Positions 1 to 6,416 of a stretch of DNA of 6,416 bases are shown here, piece after piece (position 1 is the first letter of the stretch; each line of letters begins with the position of its first letter). This stretch comes from Bacillota bacterium. GTDB taxonomy: Bacteria; Bacillota_A; Clostridia; Acetivibrionales; DUMB01. The notes below the pieces were generated by a model. It worked only from the letters and a program-made list of their open reading frames with translations. It was not told the origin of the DNA and made no database searches. The DNA lies in contig JAMOAC010000268.1 in assembly GCA_023621975.1 (NCBI GenBank), positions 1-6,416 of the forward strand, read 5' to 3'. The translations under genes and the position numbers were made by a program.

Positions 1-1113
1 GCATTATTGTTAGTAATGTGTCTGTTGTTTTTTACAGCATGTGGCGCAAGAGATAAATCACCCGGAAAAGATGCGAACAAAGGCAAGACGCAAAACCAGC
101 AGGAACAGGGCATAAACGGCACTGAAGAACAAGGTGGCAACAGCAGTGCTAAGGAAGCAGAAGAAAAAGTTGAGGAATATTTCCCCATGAACGGCAATGT
201 TTACATGAAATACCGCGGAGAGGGCAATGAATTTGCTGAATATGAAACATATGTTGATTACGTGAAAGACGGTGTAATGCAGGTCAGGGTGATCAACCCC
301 GGAACGGTAGCGGTAAAAGTGTATAAGCTGCTGGACGGAGAGTTGAAGCTGGTTTTCAGCCAGGGCGAAACTTACTACCGTTATGACTATACTTCTTCAG
401 TTAATATGGATGAGGTACTAATCAAGGAGCCCATAAAGGTAGGTACTTCATGGGTGCTGGCAGACGGGTCTACCAGAACCATAACCGGGGTTAACAAGGA
501 TATAAAAACACCGGCCGGAGATTTTAAAGCCCTTGAAATTACTACGGATATGGAGAATTCGGTTATAAAGGACTATTATGTAAAAAATATAGGGCTTGTA
601 AAAACTGTATATAACGATAAAAATGAAGATTTCACGGTTGTAAGCGAACTTGAAAAAATAGAAAAGGATGTCCCGTTTAAGCAGACAGTAAGAGCTTATT
701 TCCCGGATTTTCAGAACGACAGAATGGTTTACATTGACAGGGAAGTTCAGCTGAAGACCAACCAGGATGTGATATCCGTACTTGAGGAACAGTTGCAATC
801 GGTTCCCGAAGACAGTGAACTTTCAAAGGTGCTGACGTCAAATGTTAAAATCAATGGATGTCATATTGATGAAGAGAAAGGCATAGTAACCATAGACTTT
901 ACATCAAACCTTGTAAGTGAAATGAATGCGGGAGCCGGCCTTGAATTGATGATTTTAAAGAGCATTACCAATACCGTCGGGGAATATTACCAGAAGGATA
1001 AAGTTGTTATTACCTTAGACGGAAAATTATACGAATCCGGCCATATACTGCTAAAACCCGGCGAATACTTCGAGGTAGACACCGAGGGAGCAGTTGAGTA
1101 TGAAAAGAAATAA
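1..1113 (+). CDS. GerMN-domain lipoprotein, 5' end outside window
   Basis: Probable exported lipoprotein anchored to the outer face of the cytoplasmic membrane. The frame is open to the first base of the window, so the true start and the charged n-region of the signal peptide lie upstream; the TTG at 7 is only the first possible start inside the window. Counting from that TTG, a hydrophobic stretch ends in a lipobox F-T-A-C with the lipidated Cys at residue 12. A hydrophilic linker rich in Q, N, E, G and K follows (about 13-57), then a beta-rich middle domain (about 58-220) of a kind common in Clostridial lipoproteins, then a GerMN domain (about 226-355: VRAYFPD, then a VTIDFTSNL strand, and a final VVITLDG strand). 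GerMN is named from the Bacillus germination/sporulation protein GerM, but the domain is widespread and this protein's role is not established. It ends with TAA, 40 bp before a terminator hairpin. The neighbours give no functional hint. Family call good, function unknown. Confidence 0.85.
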   Translation, partial: ALLLVMCLLFFTACGARDKSPGKDANKGKTQNQQEQGINGTEEQGGNSSAKEAEEKVEEYFPMNGNVYMKYRGEGNEFAEYETYVDYVKDGVMQVRVINPGTVAVKVYKLLDGELKLVFSQGETYYRYDYTSSVNMDEVLIKEPIKVGTSWVLADGSTRTITGVNKDIKTPAGDFKALEITTDMENSVIKDYYVKNIGLVKTVYNDKNEDFTVVSELEKIEKDVPFKQTVRAYFPDFQNDRMVYIDREVQLKTNQDVISVLEEQLQSVPEDSELSKVLTSNVKINGCHIDEEKGIVTIDFTSNLVSEMNAGAGLELMILKSITNTVGEYYQKDKVVITLDGKLYESGHILLKPGEYFEVDTEGAVEYEKK

Positions 1114-1153
1114 AGAAAAGCAATAAAAAGGATAGCATCAATTGATAAAAATA

Positions 1154-1186
1154 AAAAAACTTACATCGCAAGATGTAAGTTTTTTA
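1154..1186. terminator. Bidirectional intrinsic terminator
   Basis: The arms 1154-1167 and 1172-1185 pair perfectly over 14 bp around a GCAA tetraloop (1168-1171). The inner nine pairs contain the only G-C pairs; the outer five are A-T pairs formed by the flanking A-run and T-run. Read on the plus strand the hairpin ends in TTTTTTATTT and closes the lipoprotein gene. Read on the minus strand it ends in a similar T-run and lies 3 nt beyond the CCA end of the tRNA gene, so one hairpin can serve both converging transcripts. Confidence 0.85.
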
Positions 1187-1188
1187 TT

Positions 1189-1264
1189 TGGTCGGGATGA
1201 CAGGACTTGAACCTGCGGCCTCATCGTCCCGAACGACGCGCGCTACCACCTGCGCTACATCCCG
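1189..1264 (-). tRNA. tRNA-Pro, anticodon CGG
   Basis: The minus strand folds into a complete cloverleaf. The acceptor stem is CGGGATG/CATCCCG with discriminator A73, and the terminal CCA is encoded (1191-1189). The D arm has 4 bp and the loop AGGTGGTA with G18-G19. The anticodon arm has 5 bp with one G-U pair and the loop TTCGGGA, giving anticodon CGG, which reads proline codon CCG. The variable loop is AGGCC. The T arm has 5 bp with one G-U pair and the loop TTCAAGT. The C1-G72 pair and G37 are typical of bacterial proline tRNA. The gene stands alone, convergent with the lipoprotein gene and divergent from the transporter gene. Only the intron-free 76-nt form is needed, and no arm is defective. 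Confidence 0.97.
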
Positions 1265-1279
1265 AAAAGAACATTTTAT

Positions 1280-1308
1280 ATTATAATGCATAATTCACAA
1301 AACCTCAA
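1280..1308 (-). promoter_or_regulatory. Promoter of the tRNA-Pro gene
   Basis: On the minus strand there is a -35 box TTGAGG (1308-1303), a 17-bp spacer and a perfect -10 box TATAAT (1285-1280). The expected start of transcription is near 1273, about 9 nt before the mature tRNA 5' end at 1264, a normal short leader. This is the housekeeping sigma-A pattern. No experimental support is available from sequence. Confidence 0.75.
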
Positions 1309-1343
1309 GTGTTTTTTTAGTTAATTTTAAACGCAATATTTGT

Positions 1344-1373
1344 TTGAATGCCTCAGCAGTCGTATGATAGAAT
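1344..1373 (+). promoter_or_regulatory. Candidate promoter for transporter-pdxA unit
   Basis: A -35-like TTGAAT (1344-1349), an 18-bp spacer and a -10 box TAGAAT (1368-1373) preceded by TG one base upstream (1365-1366) make an extended -10 promoter. Transcription would start near 1380 and give a leader of about 75 nt before the transporter ATG. The leader shows no clear hairpin, terminator or riboswitch. The promoter lies back to back with the tRNA promoter, with 35 bp between the two -35 boxes. Confidence 0.5.
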
Positions 1374-1455
1374 ATTTTTCTAGAGATTGCAGGATCAGGG
1401 CTGTAAAGTAAAAATGCAAAAACTGTTATGAACATGAAATTACGGAGGCAGTTAA

Positions 1456-2724
1456 ATGAGGCTTTTAAAAAATACAGACAGAAATTCACTATTTGTAATA
1501 CTTGAGGGCGTGGTATTCAACACGGTATTCTTTCTTTACAACCCGTTTATACAGATGTTTGCAAAACGCATGAATGCGGGAGATATACATATAGCCTTGA
1601 TAAATTCTTTGCCGCCTCTTATGGCTATACTTGTGCTGATACCGTGCGGTATTTTTATTGACCGGTTTGAGGACAAGAAACGCACGACGTGCATTTTAAT
1701 ACTGATAAACAGTGTATTTTACCTGTTAATTGCATTAGTACCATTTTTCCCTAAAAGTTGCAGAGTGATTTTATATGTTGTGCTTATAGGCATTATGAAT
1801 TGGCCGGGTTCCCTATACGGTACTACGTGGCAATCATTTTTTGTAGATGTTTTTAAAGGTGAACAGGCCAGGCTGGTTTACTCACTGAGAAGTAAGTATG
1901 GAACCTTTTTCGGGCAGATAACGGTCCTGCTCACAGGCCTTATTCTTACAAAAATACCCCGCACGGATGACGAGCGTCTTGCGATATATCAGCTGTTCTA
2001 CGTTGCCTGTTCCGTACTTGCAGTATTGCAGGCATTTATTCTTTCGAGGGTCAATAACAAATGCGCCCTTGATGGCGGAAACGGGAAATATATTTCACCC
2101 TTTAGCATGAACGATTTTAAGCATATGCTGTTAAATAAAAAATTTATAGTATTTGTTGCCATCACCTTTGTTTTTCACGTGGGCTGGCAACTGGCCTGGC
2201 CGTTGTATTTTATATACAATGTAGATTATGTAAAGATAAATGAATTTCAATTGAGCCTGCTCAATATTGCTTCAGGCCTTTCAGCCTTTTTGTCCTATTC
2301 TTATTGGAACAAGCTGACCAATAAGAAGGGAAGCAGCGCTGCCGTTATATTAAGTGCCGCAGCGATGGCTGTAAATCCTTTTTTCTATGTAAAGCTGGTG
2401 AATATGGAAATTTTGATTATGATAAATGTATTAATAGGAATTGCGAATGCAGGGATTACCCTTACCCTGTTTTCCTGCCTGATTGAAAGCATTTCGGAAG
2501 AAAAAAGGACGGTATATATATCCTTTTACAACACAATTATGAGTATTTCAGGATTTTTTTCACCGCTGGCAGGTGTATGGATTTACAAAAAGGAAGGCAT
2601 ATATACTGCGTTTCTGCTGATAGGTTTTGTCAGAATACTGGCTGTTGTCCTTTATTTTATCAGGTGGATTAAGGAAGAAAAAGCAGGGAAAAAAATAAAC
2701 AGCGGTAGTGAATTATCTGCATAG
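1456..2724 (+). CDS. Major facilitator superfamily transporter
   Basis: Integral membrane permease of 422 residues with about twelve hydrophobic segments, roughly at 12-32, 45-67, 78-98, 104-130, 148-166, 178-197, 228-250, 265-283, 293-312, 318-340, 352-376 and 382-403. The loop after the second segment carries an MFS motif A variant, [12 protein letters not shown] (65-76), with the expected Gly, Asp-Arg and basic residues. A polar central loop (about 198-227) separates the two halves, as in the six-plus-six fold. Family knowledge indicates secondary, usually proton-coupled, transport; the substrate and direction cannot be read from the sequence. The ATG is supported by GGAGG at 1444-1448, 7 nt upstream. 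The PdxA-family gene starts 17 bp after the stop, so the two are probably co-transcribed. The protein ends in a short charged cytoplasmic tail. Family certain, specificity unknown. Confidence 0.9.
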   Translation: MRLLKNTDRNSLFVILEGVVFNTVFFLYNPFIQMFAKRMNAGDIHIALINSLPPLMAILVLIPCGIFIDRFEDKKRTTCILILINSVFYLLIALVPFFPKSCRVILYVVLIGIMNWPGSLYGTTWQSFFVDVFKGEQARLVYSLRSKYGTFFGQITVLLTGLILTKIPRTDDERLAIYQLFYVACSVLAVLQAFILSRVNNKCALDGGNGKYISPFSMNDFKHMLLNKKFIVFVAITFVFHVGWQLAWPLYFIYNVDYVKINEFQLSLLNIASGLSAFLSYSYWNKLTNKKGSSAAVILSAAAMAVNPFFYVKLVNMEILIMINVLIGIANAGITLTLFSCLIESISEEKRTVYISFYNTIMSISGFFSPLAGVWIYKKEGIYTAFLLIGFVRILAVVLYFIRWIKEEKAGKKINSGSELSA

Positions 2725-2727
2725 GAC

Positions 2728-2733
2728 GGGAGG
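2728..2733 (+). promoter_or_regulatory. Ribosome binding site fixing the TTG start of pdxA
   Basis: GGGAGG at 2728-2733 lies 8 nt before TTG 2742. The PdxA N-terminal beta strand with its GIPMGD motif begins within the next few codons, so the TTG start fits both the spacing and the family alignment. The site falls in the 17-bp gap after the transporter stop. Confidence 0.8.
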
Positions 2734-2741
2734 TATTAGTT

Positions 2742-3752
2742 TTGGAAAGACCGGTAATAGGAATACCTATGGGCGATGCCGCAGGTATCGGCCCTGAAAT
2801 TGTGCTTAAGGCACTGATGGAAAAAGAACTTTATAATATCTGCAAGCCGTTGGTTATAGGGAACCTGGACTGTTTTGAACTTACCGAGAAATTTGTAAGG
2901 ACTGGGATGGTGTTTAACCCTGTAGAAAGTCCGGAATCAGGTAAATATGTCCACGGAGTAATGGATATTATACCTGTTGGGGATGTTGACACGAAAAGTT
3001 TCAAATTTGGCAAAATACAGGCACCAACAGGAAAAGCTGCTTTTGAATGTATTGCAAAGTCAGCGGAGCTTGCCATGGAGGGTAAGCTTACAGCAGTTGC
3101 AACCACGCCCATAAATAAAGAGGCGATAAGGGCCGCAAATGTGGATTTTATAGGGCATACTGAAATGTATGCCGGACTTACGGGCACCTCCGATCCCCTT
3201 ACAATGTTTCAGGTTCGCAATTTGAGGGTATTTTTCCTTTCAAGGCATGTATCGCTTCGTAAAGCGTGCGATATGGTTACGAAAGAAAGAATTGTTACAT
3301 ACATTAAAAAATGCGATAAGGCTTTAAAACTGCTTGGCATTGACAGGGCTTTTATTGCAGTTGCCGGGCTTAATCCCCATTGCGGTGAGCATGGGCTTTT
3401 CGGTGATGAAGAGGTAATGGAAATAGAACCGGCGGTTAATGAGGCAAAAAGGCTCGGGATAAATGTTACAGGCCCGGTGCCGGCAGACTCGGTGTTTTTT
3501 CAGGCATTGAACGGCAAGTATGACGCCGTTTTGTCGCTGTACCATGACCAGGGCCATATAGCCACAAAAACCGTTGATTTTGAAAGGACGATTTCTCTTA
3601 CCATTGGCATGCCTTTTTTGAGGACTTCCGTTGATCACGGCACCGCTTTTGATATAGCCGGAAAAGGCATTGCAAGCCCTGTAAGCATGATAGAGGCAAT
3701 AAGGCTGGCAGCTTGTTACGGGCCGCATTACCGCAGCAGATTTTATTGCTAA
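2742..3752 (+). CDS. pdxA: PdxA-family 4-phospho-hydroxyacid dehydrogenase
   Basis: Cytoplasmic NAD-dependent, metal-dependent dehydrogenase of the PdxA family (336 residues; E. coli PdxA has 329). PdxA oxidises 4-phosphohydroxy-L-threonine in pyridoxal phosphate synthesis. Close relatives (PdxA2 type) oxidise D-erythronate or D-threonate 4-phosphate in sugar-acid catabolism. Visible motifs: [11 protein letters not shown] (10-20, Ala where Pro is usual), GHTE (138-141), SRH (H169), NPHCGE (H213), YHDQGH (H268) and [12 protein letters not shown] (298-309). H169, H213 and H268 match the three metal-binding histidines of the E. coli enzyme. Start is TTG with GGGAGG 8 nt upstream. It follows the transporter by 17 bp, suggesting an operon. 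No other pdx gene and no DUF1537 kinase partner lies in the window, so the pathway is open. After RLAA (324) the tail [12 protein letters not shown] looks unlike the usual helical end, so a late frameshift is possible. Catalytic core intact. Confidence 0.92.
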   Translation: MERPVIGIPMGDAAGIGPEIVLKALMEKELYNICKPLVIGNLDCFELTEKFVRTGMVFNPVESPESGKYVHGVMDIIPVGDVDTKSFKFGKIQAPTGKAAFECIAKSAELAMEGKLTAVATTPINKEAIRAANVDFIGHTEMYAGLTGTSDPLTMFQVRNLRVFFLSRHVSLRKACDMVTKERIVTYIKKCDKALKLLGIDRAFIAVAGLNPHCGEHGLFGDEEVMEIEPAVNEAKRLGINVTGPVPADSVFFQALNGKYDAVLSLYHDQGHIATKTVDFERTISLTIGMPFLRTSVDHGTAFDIAGKGIASPVSMIEAIRLAACYGPHYRSRFYC

Positions 3753-3903
3753 AAATCATCTGTTTGGGTATGATAATAATCGAAAACAATCGGAAGTTAA
3801 GTGGAGAAATTCAAGTGAGAAACAGAAACTCAAGTGATAAATTTAATTGAAAATCAAATTGAAATATATATTTGAAATAATTTATATGGACGGCTGATAA
3901 ACT
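3753..3903 (+). other. AT-rich intergenic gap before radical SAM gene
   Basis: 151 bp with no convincing gene, no hairpin-plus-T-run terminator and no recognised riboswitch. The second half (from about 3838) is very AT-rich. A weak promoter can be drawn as TTGAAA (3859-3864), an 18-bp spacer and TATATG (3883-3888), but it would put the transcription start within a few bases of the ATG at 3904, so it is doubtful. Both alternative reading frames stay open from the end of pdxA into this gap (one to 3837), which matters for the pdxA tail. Confidence 0.45.
3811..3841 (+). repeat. Short 12-bp direct repeat, period 19
   Basis: TCAAGTGAGAAA (3811-3822) recurs as TCAAGTGATAAA (3830-3841), 11 of 12 bases alike, with the copies 19 bp apart. 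It lies in the gap upstream of the radical SAM gene. Two copies this short in AT-rich DNA may be chance; an operator is possible but unsupported. Confidence 0.35.
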
Positions 3904-5757
3904 ATGTCTGAAAGAAGCAAGATAAGTGATGATATACTTCGCAGCGTTGAAAAACCCGCAAGATATACGGGTAACGAATGGAATGCAGTACAAAAGGATG
4001 TAAAGGATATAAAGATAAGATTTGCTTTCTGCTTCCCGGATGTGTACGAAGTAGGGATGTCACATCTTGGGATGCGCATTTTATATCATTTAATAAATGA
4101 ACGTGAAGATGCATGGTGTGAGAGGGTTTTCGCGCCGTGGGTGGATATGGAGGAAAAAATGCGCGAAAACGGGATACCCCTGTTTGCCCTTGAATCCCAT
4201 GACCCTGTGAGAATTTTTGACTTTATGGGTTTTTCACTGCAATATGAAATGAGTTATACAAATATCATTAACATGCTTGACCTCGCAGGAGTTCCTGTCA
4301 GGTCGGCCGACAGGACTTCGGGACATCCGTTTGTGTGTGCAGGAGGACCGTGTGCATGCAATCCCGAACCTCTTGCCGATGTAATTGATTTTTTTATACT
4401 TGGCGAGGGGGAAGAAATAATCAACGAGCTACTGGACATTTATATTAAGTGGAAGGAAAGCGGTGCTTCCAGGGAGGATTTCCTTGACAGGATAGCTTCC
4501 GTGGAAGGCATATATGTGCCTGCCTTTTATAATGTTCAATATAACGATGACGGAACGGTGAAATCAGTAACTCCTGTAAAAGACAAATATCCACGCAGGA
4601 TAAGAAAGAGAATTATAAAGGATCTTGACAGCGTATTTTATCCCGAAAAGTTTATTGTGCCGTTTACCGATATTGTACACAACAGGCTGATGCTGGAACT
4701 TTTCAGGGGATGTATAAGGGGTTGCAGGTTCTGTCAGGCAGGATTTATCTACAGGCCGGTAAGGGAAAAAACACCTGAAAAGCTTGTGGAATACGCCAGG
4801 AAACTTGAAGAAAGCACAGGATACGAAGAAATATCCCTGGCTTCCCTCAGCACCAGCGACTATACCGGGCTGGCAGAACTTACGGACCGGTTGATTGAAG
4901 TAATGGAGCCGCGGAAAGTGAATCTTTCACTGCCTTCCCTGAGGGTTGACTCCTTTTCCCTCAACTTGATGGAGAAAGCCCAGAAGGTGAGGAAAAGCGG
5001 CCTGACTTTTGCTCCTGAAGCAGGAACCCAGAGGTTAAGGGATGTAATAAACAAGGGAGTAACCGAAGAAGACCTGATTAAATCTGTAACAATAGCTTTT
5101 GAAGGCGGCTGGAGCACCGTCAAGCTGTACTTCATGCTGGGACTGCCTACGGAGACATTTGAAGATATTGCAGGTATTGCGGATTTGGGGAAAAAGGTTG
5201 TGGACGCTTACATGAGCGTGCCAAAGGAGAAAAGGGGAAAGGGATTAACGGTTACAATAAGCACCTCGTCATTTGTGCCTAAGCCCTTTACGCCTTTTCA
5301 ATGGGAAGCGCAGGATACCATTGAAATGCTGAAGGAGAAGCAGAGGTTTTTGAAAAACAGTATAAAGGACAGGCATATAACATATAACTGGCACGAGCCG
5401 GAATTGAGCTTTCTTGAGGCGGTTTTTGCAAGAGGGGACAGGAAAACGTGCGATGTCCTTATTAAAGCATGGGAAAAAGGATGTAAGTTTGACAGCTGGG
5501 GAGAGCATTTCAAGTTTGAAAAATGGATTGAAGCCTTTGAGGAATGCGGTGTTGACCCGGCATTTTATGCAAACAGGAAAAGAAACCGCGAAGAAGTATT
5601 CCCCTGGGACCATATAGACATGGGCATATCCAAGAAGTTCCTTCTGAAGGAGAATGAGAAAGCTTATAAAGGCGAACTTACCTCCAACTGCAGGGTCGGC
5701 TGTTCGGGCTGTGGAGCGGCTATTTTTGGCAGTGCCATATGCTTTGAGAAGAAATGA
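3904..5757 (+). CDS. TIGR03960-type radical SAM protein
   Basis: Predicted cytoplasmic iron-sulfur enzyme of 617 residues. The N-terminal region (about 1-250) has the family hallmarks SVEKPARYTGNE (14-25), FPDVYEVGMSHLG (44-56), ERVFAPW (73-79) and FILGEGEE (164-171). It is annotated as B12-binding-like in related proteins, although I do not see a canonical DxHxxG motif. The radical SAM core (about 260-500) begins with CIRGCRFC, a CxxxCxxC motif at C270, C274 and C277 that should hold the 4Fe-4S cluster cleaving S-adenosylmethionine. TFAPEAGTQRLR (368-379) and KLYFMLGLPTET (407-418) are later core strands. A second CxxxCxxC lies at the C-terminus (C596, C600, C603). An in-frame TAA at 3898 makes ATG 3904 the first possible start; the ribosome site there is weak (GGA at 3888). 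The DUF2344 partner follows by 60 bp. Substrate and reaction are not established for this family. Confidence 0.92.
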   Translation: MSERSKISDDILRSVEKPARYTGNEWNAVQKDVKDIKIRFAFCFPDVYEVGMSHLGMRILYHLINEREDAWCERVFAPWVDMEEKMRENGIPLFALESHDPVRIFDFMGFSLQYEMSYTNIINMLDLAGVPVRSADRTSGHPFVCAGGPCACNPEPLADVIDFFILGEGEEIINELLDIYIKWKESGASREDFLDRIASVEGIYVPAFYNVQYNDDGTVKSVTPVKDKYPRRIRKRIIKDLDSVFYPEKFIVPFTDIVHNRLMLELFRGCIRGCRFCQAGFIYRPVREKTPEKLVEYARKLEESTGYEEISLASLSTSDYTGLAELTDRLIEVMEPRKVNLSLPSLRVDSFSLNLMEKAQKVRKSGLTFAPEAGTQRLRDVINKGVTEEDLIKSVTIAFEGGWSTVKLYFMLGLPTETFEDIAGIADLGKKVVDAYMSVPKEKRGKGLTVTISTSSFVPKPFTPFQWEAQDTIEMLKEKQRFLKNSIKDRHITYNWHEPELSFLEAVFARGDRKTCDVLIKAWEKGCKFDSWGEHFKFEKWIEAFEECGVDPAFYANRKRNREEVFPWDHIDMGISKKFLLKENEKAYKGELTSNCRVGCSGCGAAIFGSAICFEKK

Positions 5758-5804
5758 GTAAAGATATATTGATATAAATGAATGTGGATAATCGTGGATT
5801 TTCC

Positions 5805-5809
5805 GGAGG
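5805..5809 (+). promoter_or_regulatory. Ribosome binding site fixing the TTG start at 5818
   Basis: GGAGG at 5805-5809 lies 8 nt before TTG 5818. The conserved opening of the DUF2344 family (LRVKYSRGEEVKYISHLD) begins two codons later. The first in-frame ATG comes only after that block, at HLDMM, so TTG is strongly favoured. Confidence 0.8.
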
Positions 5810-5817
5810 TGCTTTTT

Positions 5818-6416
5818 TTGAACGGTTTAAGGGTAAAGTACTCACGGGGCGAGGAGGTAAAATACATTTCCCATCTTGACATGATGAGGGTATTTGAAAG
5901 GGCATTAAGGAGGGCACGGCTGCCCGTTGCTTTTACCAGGGGTTTTAATCCCCACCCCGAAATGGTGTTTGGTTTGCCGCTTTCGGTAGGTGTTACAAGT
6001 GAAGCAGAATATGCTGATTTTGAATTTGAGGAAGACATTGAGCCTTCAGAGTTTATAGAAAGGTTGAATTCACAGCTTCCTAAAGGGCTGAGAGTGCTTG
6101 ATGCAAGGAAAAAATTCACCAAAGACAATATAATGGCGTCTGTAACAATGGCTTCATATAGAATTACGATTGCCAACGAAGGTCATTTTGAGGAAAATAT
6201 TTTGCGGGAGAAATTGAAAGAATTTGTTGAAAAGCCGTCTGTTATTGTAAAGAAAAAGACCAAGAGTAAAGTCAGGGATGTAGACATAAAGCCCATGATC
6301 CGTCAAATAGACCTGGAAGGTTTGGAAGACGGGACATTTACAATTAATTGCCTGCTCAGTGCAGGAAGTTCCGAAAATTTAAAGCCTGAACTGCTTTATG
6401 ATGCTATTGCGGAAAA
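5818..6416 (+). CDS. TIGR03936/DUF2344 radical SAM-linked protein, 3' end outside window
   Basis: Partial gene, open to the window end; 199 complete codons are present of a family usually a little over 200 residues long, so only a short C-terminal part is missing. The start is TTG with GGAGG 8 nt upstream. Family features seen: an N-terminal LRVKYSRGEEVKYISHLD block, then RVFERALRRARLPVAFTRGFNPHPEM (residues about 25-50) and GLPLSVGVTSEAEYADFE (about 53-70). A variable, charged region follows with a KKKTKSKVRD segment near 160. The family is known as a partner of, or a C-terminal fusion to, TIGR03960 radical SAM proteins, exactly the gene just upstream. It has no recognised catalytic motif, and no cysteine cluster is visible in the part present. 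It probably binds the radical SAM enzyme or its substrate; this is inferred from the fusions and the gene order. The 60-bp gap shows no terminator, so co-transcription is likely. Confidence 0.9.
   Translation, partial: MNGLRVKYSRGEEVKYISHLDMMRVFERALRRARLPVAFTRGFNPHPEMVFGLPLSVGVTSEAEYADFEFEEDIEPSEFIERLNSQLPKGLRVLDARKKFTKDNIMASVTMASYRITIANEGHFEENILREKLKEFVEKPSVIVKKKTKSKVRDVDIKPMIRQIDLEGLEDGTFTINCLLSAGSSENLKPELLYDAIAE

Noticed and set aside
7..9. TTG at 7 as the true start of the lipoprotein
   Set aside because: The frame continues to base 1, and a lipoprotein signal peptide needs a charged n-region before this hydrophobic stretch, so the start lies upstream of the window.
448..798. 116-codon minus-strand frame inside the lipoprotein gene
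   Set aside because: It is an antisense shadow of the middle domain; its composition is rich in Tyr, Ile and Phe with no domain.
1304..1311. CTCAAGTG, also present at 3829-3836, as a shared operator
   Set aside because: An 8-base match between two places in 6.4 kb is expected by chance, and the first copy overlaps the tRNA -35 box without any dyad.
1295..1489. 64-codon minus-strand frame between the tRNA and transporter genes
   Set aside because: It covers both predicted promoters and the transporter start, and resembles no known protein. The transporter ribosome site and the tRNA promoter explain this DNA better.
3324..3728. 134-codon minus-strand frame inside pdxA
   Set aside because: It is fully antisense to conserved PdxA motifs and has no family resemblance.
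3847..3872. TTGAAA (3847-3852) with TATATT (3867-3872) as a promoter
   Set aside because: The spacer would be 14 bp, too short for a sigma-A promoter; chance matches are expected in such AT-rich DNA.
3811..4114. Three overlapping minus-strand frames at the start of the radical SAM gene
   Set aside because: They are antisense to the conserved N-terminus, and none shows a domain or a plausible family.
5664..6176. 170-codon open frame on the minus strand
   Set aside because: It lies antisense across the end of the radical SAM gene and the start of the DUF2344 gene, both strongly supported by family motifs. Its translation is Ser/Leu-rich with no recognisable domain.

Overview
The window looks like ordinary chromosome of a low-to-moderate GC Gram-positive anaerobe, most likely class Clostridia. 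The evidence is strong GGAGG ribosome binding sites 7-8 nt before the starts, TTG start codons, a GerMN-domain lipoprotein of the kind found in spore-forming Firmicutes, a tRNA gene with encoded CCA, and the adjacent radical SAM / DUF2344 gene pair arranged as in many Clostridia. I see no mobile element, CRISPR array, integrase or clear sign of recent transfer. The species cannot be named from this window.

Layout. Positions 1-1113 hold the 3' part of a lipoprotein gene with a C-terminal GerMN domain; its start lies before the window. Positions 1154-1186 form a hairpin with T-runs on both sides, which can end transcription from both directions. Next to it, on the minus strand, is tRNA-Pro(CGG) (1189-1264) with its own sigma-A-type promoter (1280-1308). 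A divergent promoter (1344-1373) faces the other way, toward a two-gene unit: a 12-TM major facilitator transporter (1456-2724) and, 17 bp downstream, a PdxA-family dehydrogenase (2742-3752). An AT-rich gap (3753-3903) with a short direct repeat separates this unit from a TIGR03960-type radical SAM protein (3904-5757). After 60 bp comes its usual partner, a TIGR03936/DUF2344 protein that starts at TTG 5818 and runs off the window end.

How the genes relate. The transporter and PdxA are probably co-transcribed, but their shared substrate is unknown. PdxA could serve pyridoxal phosphate synthesis or the breakdown of four-carbon sugar acids; the window does not decide. The radical SAM and DUF2344 proteins are known as separate neighbours or as a single fusion, so they very likely act together, in a role that is not established. 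In many Clostridia this pair lies just before the ribonuclease G and rplU-rpmA-obg genes, so those may follow this window. The best leads are this uncharacterised pair, with a second CxxxCxxC motif at the radical SAM C-terminus, and the atypical C-terminal tail of PdxA.
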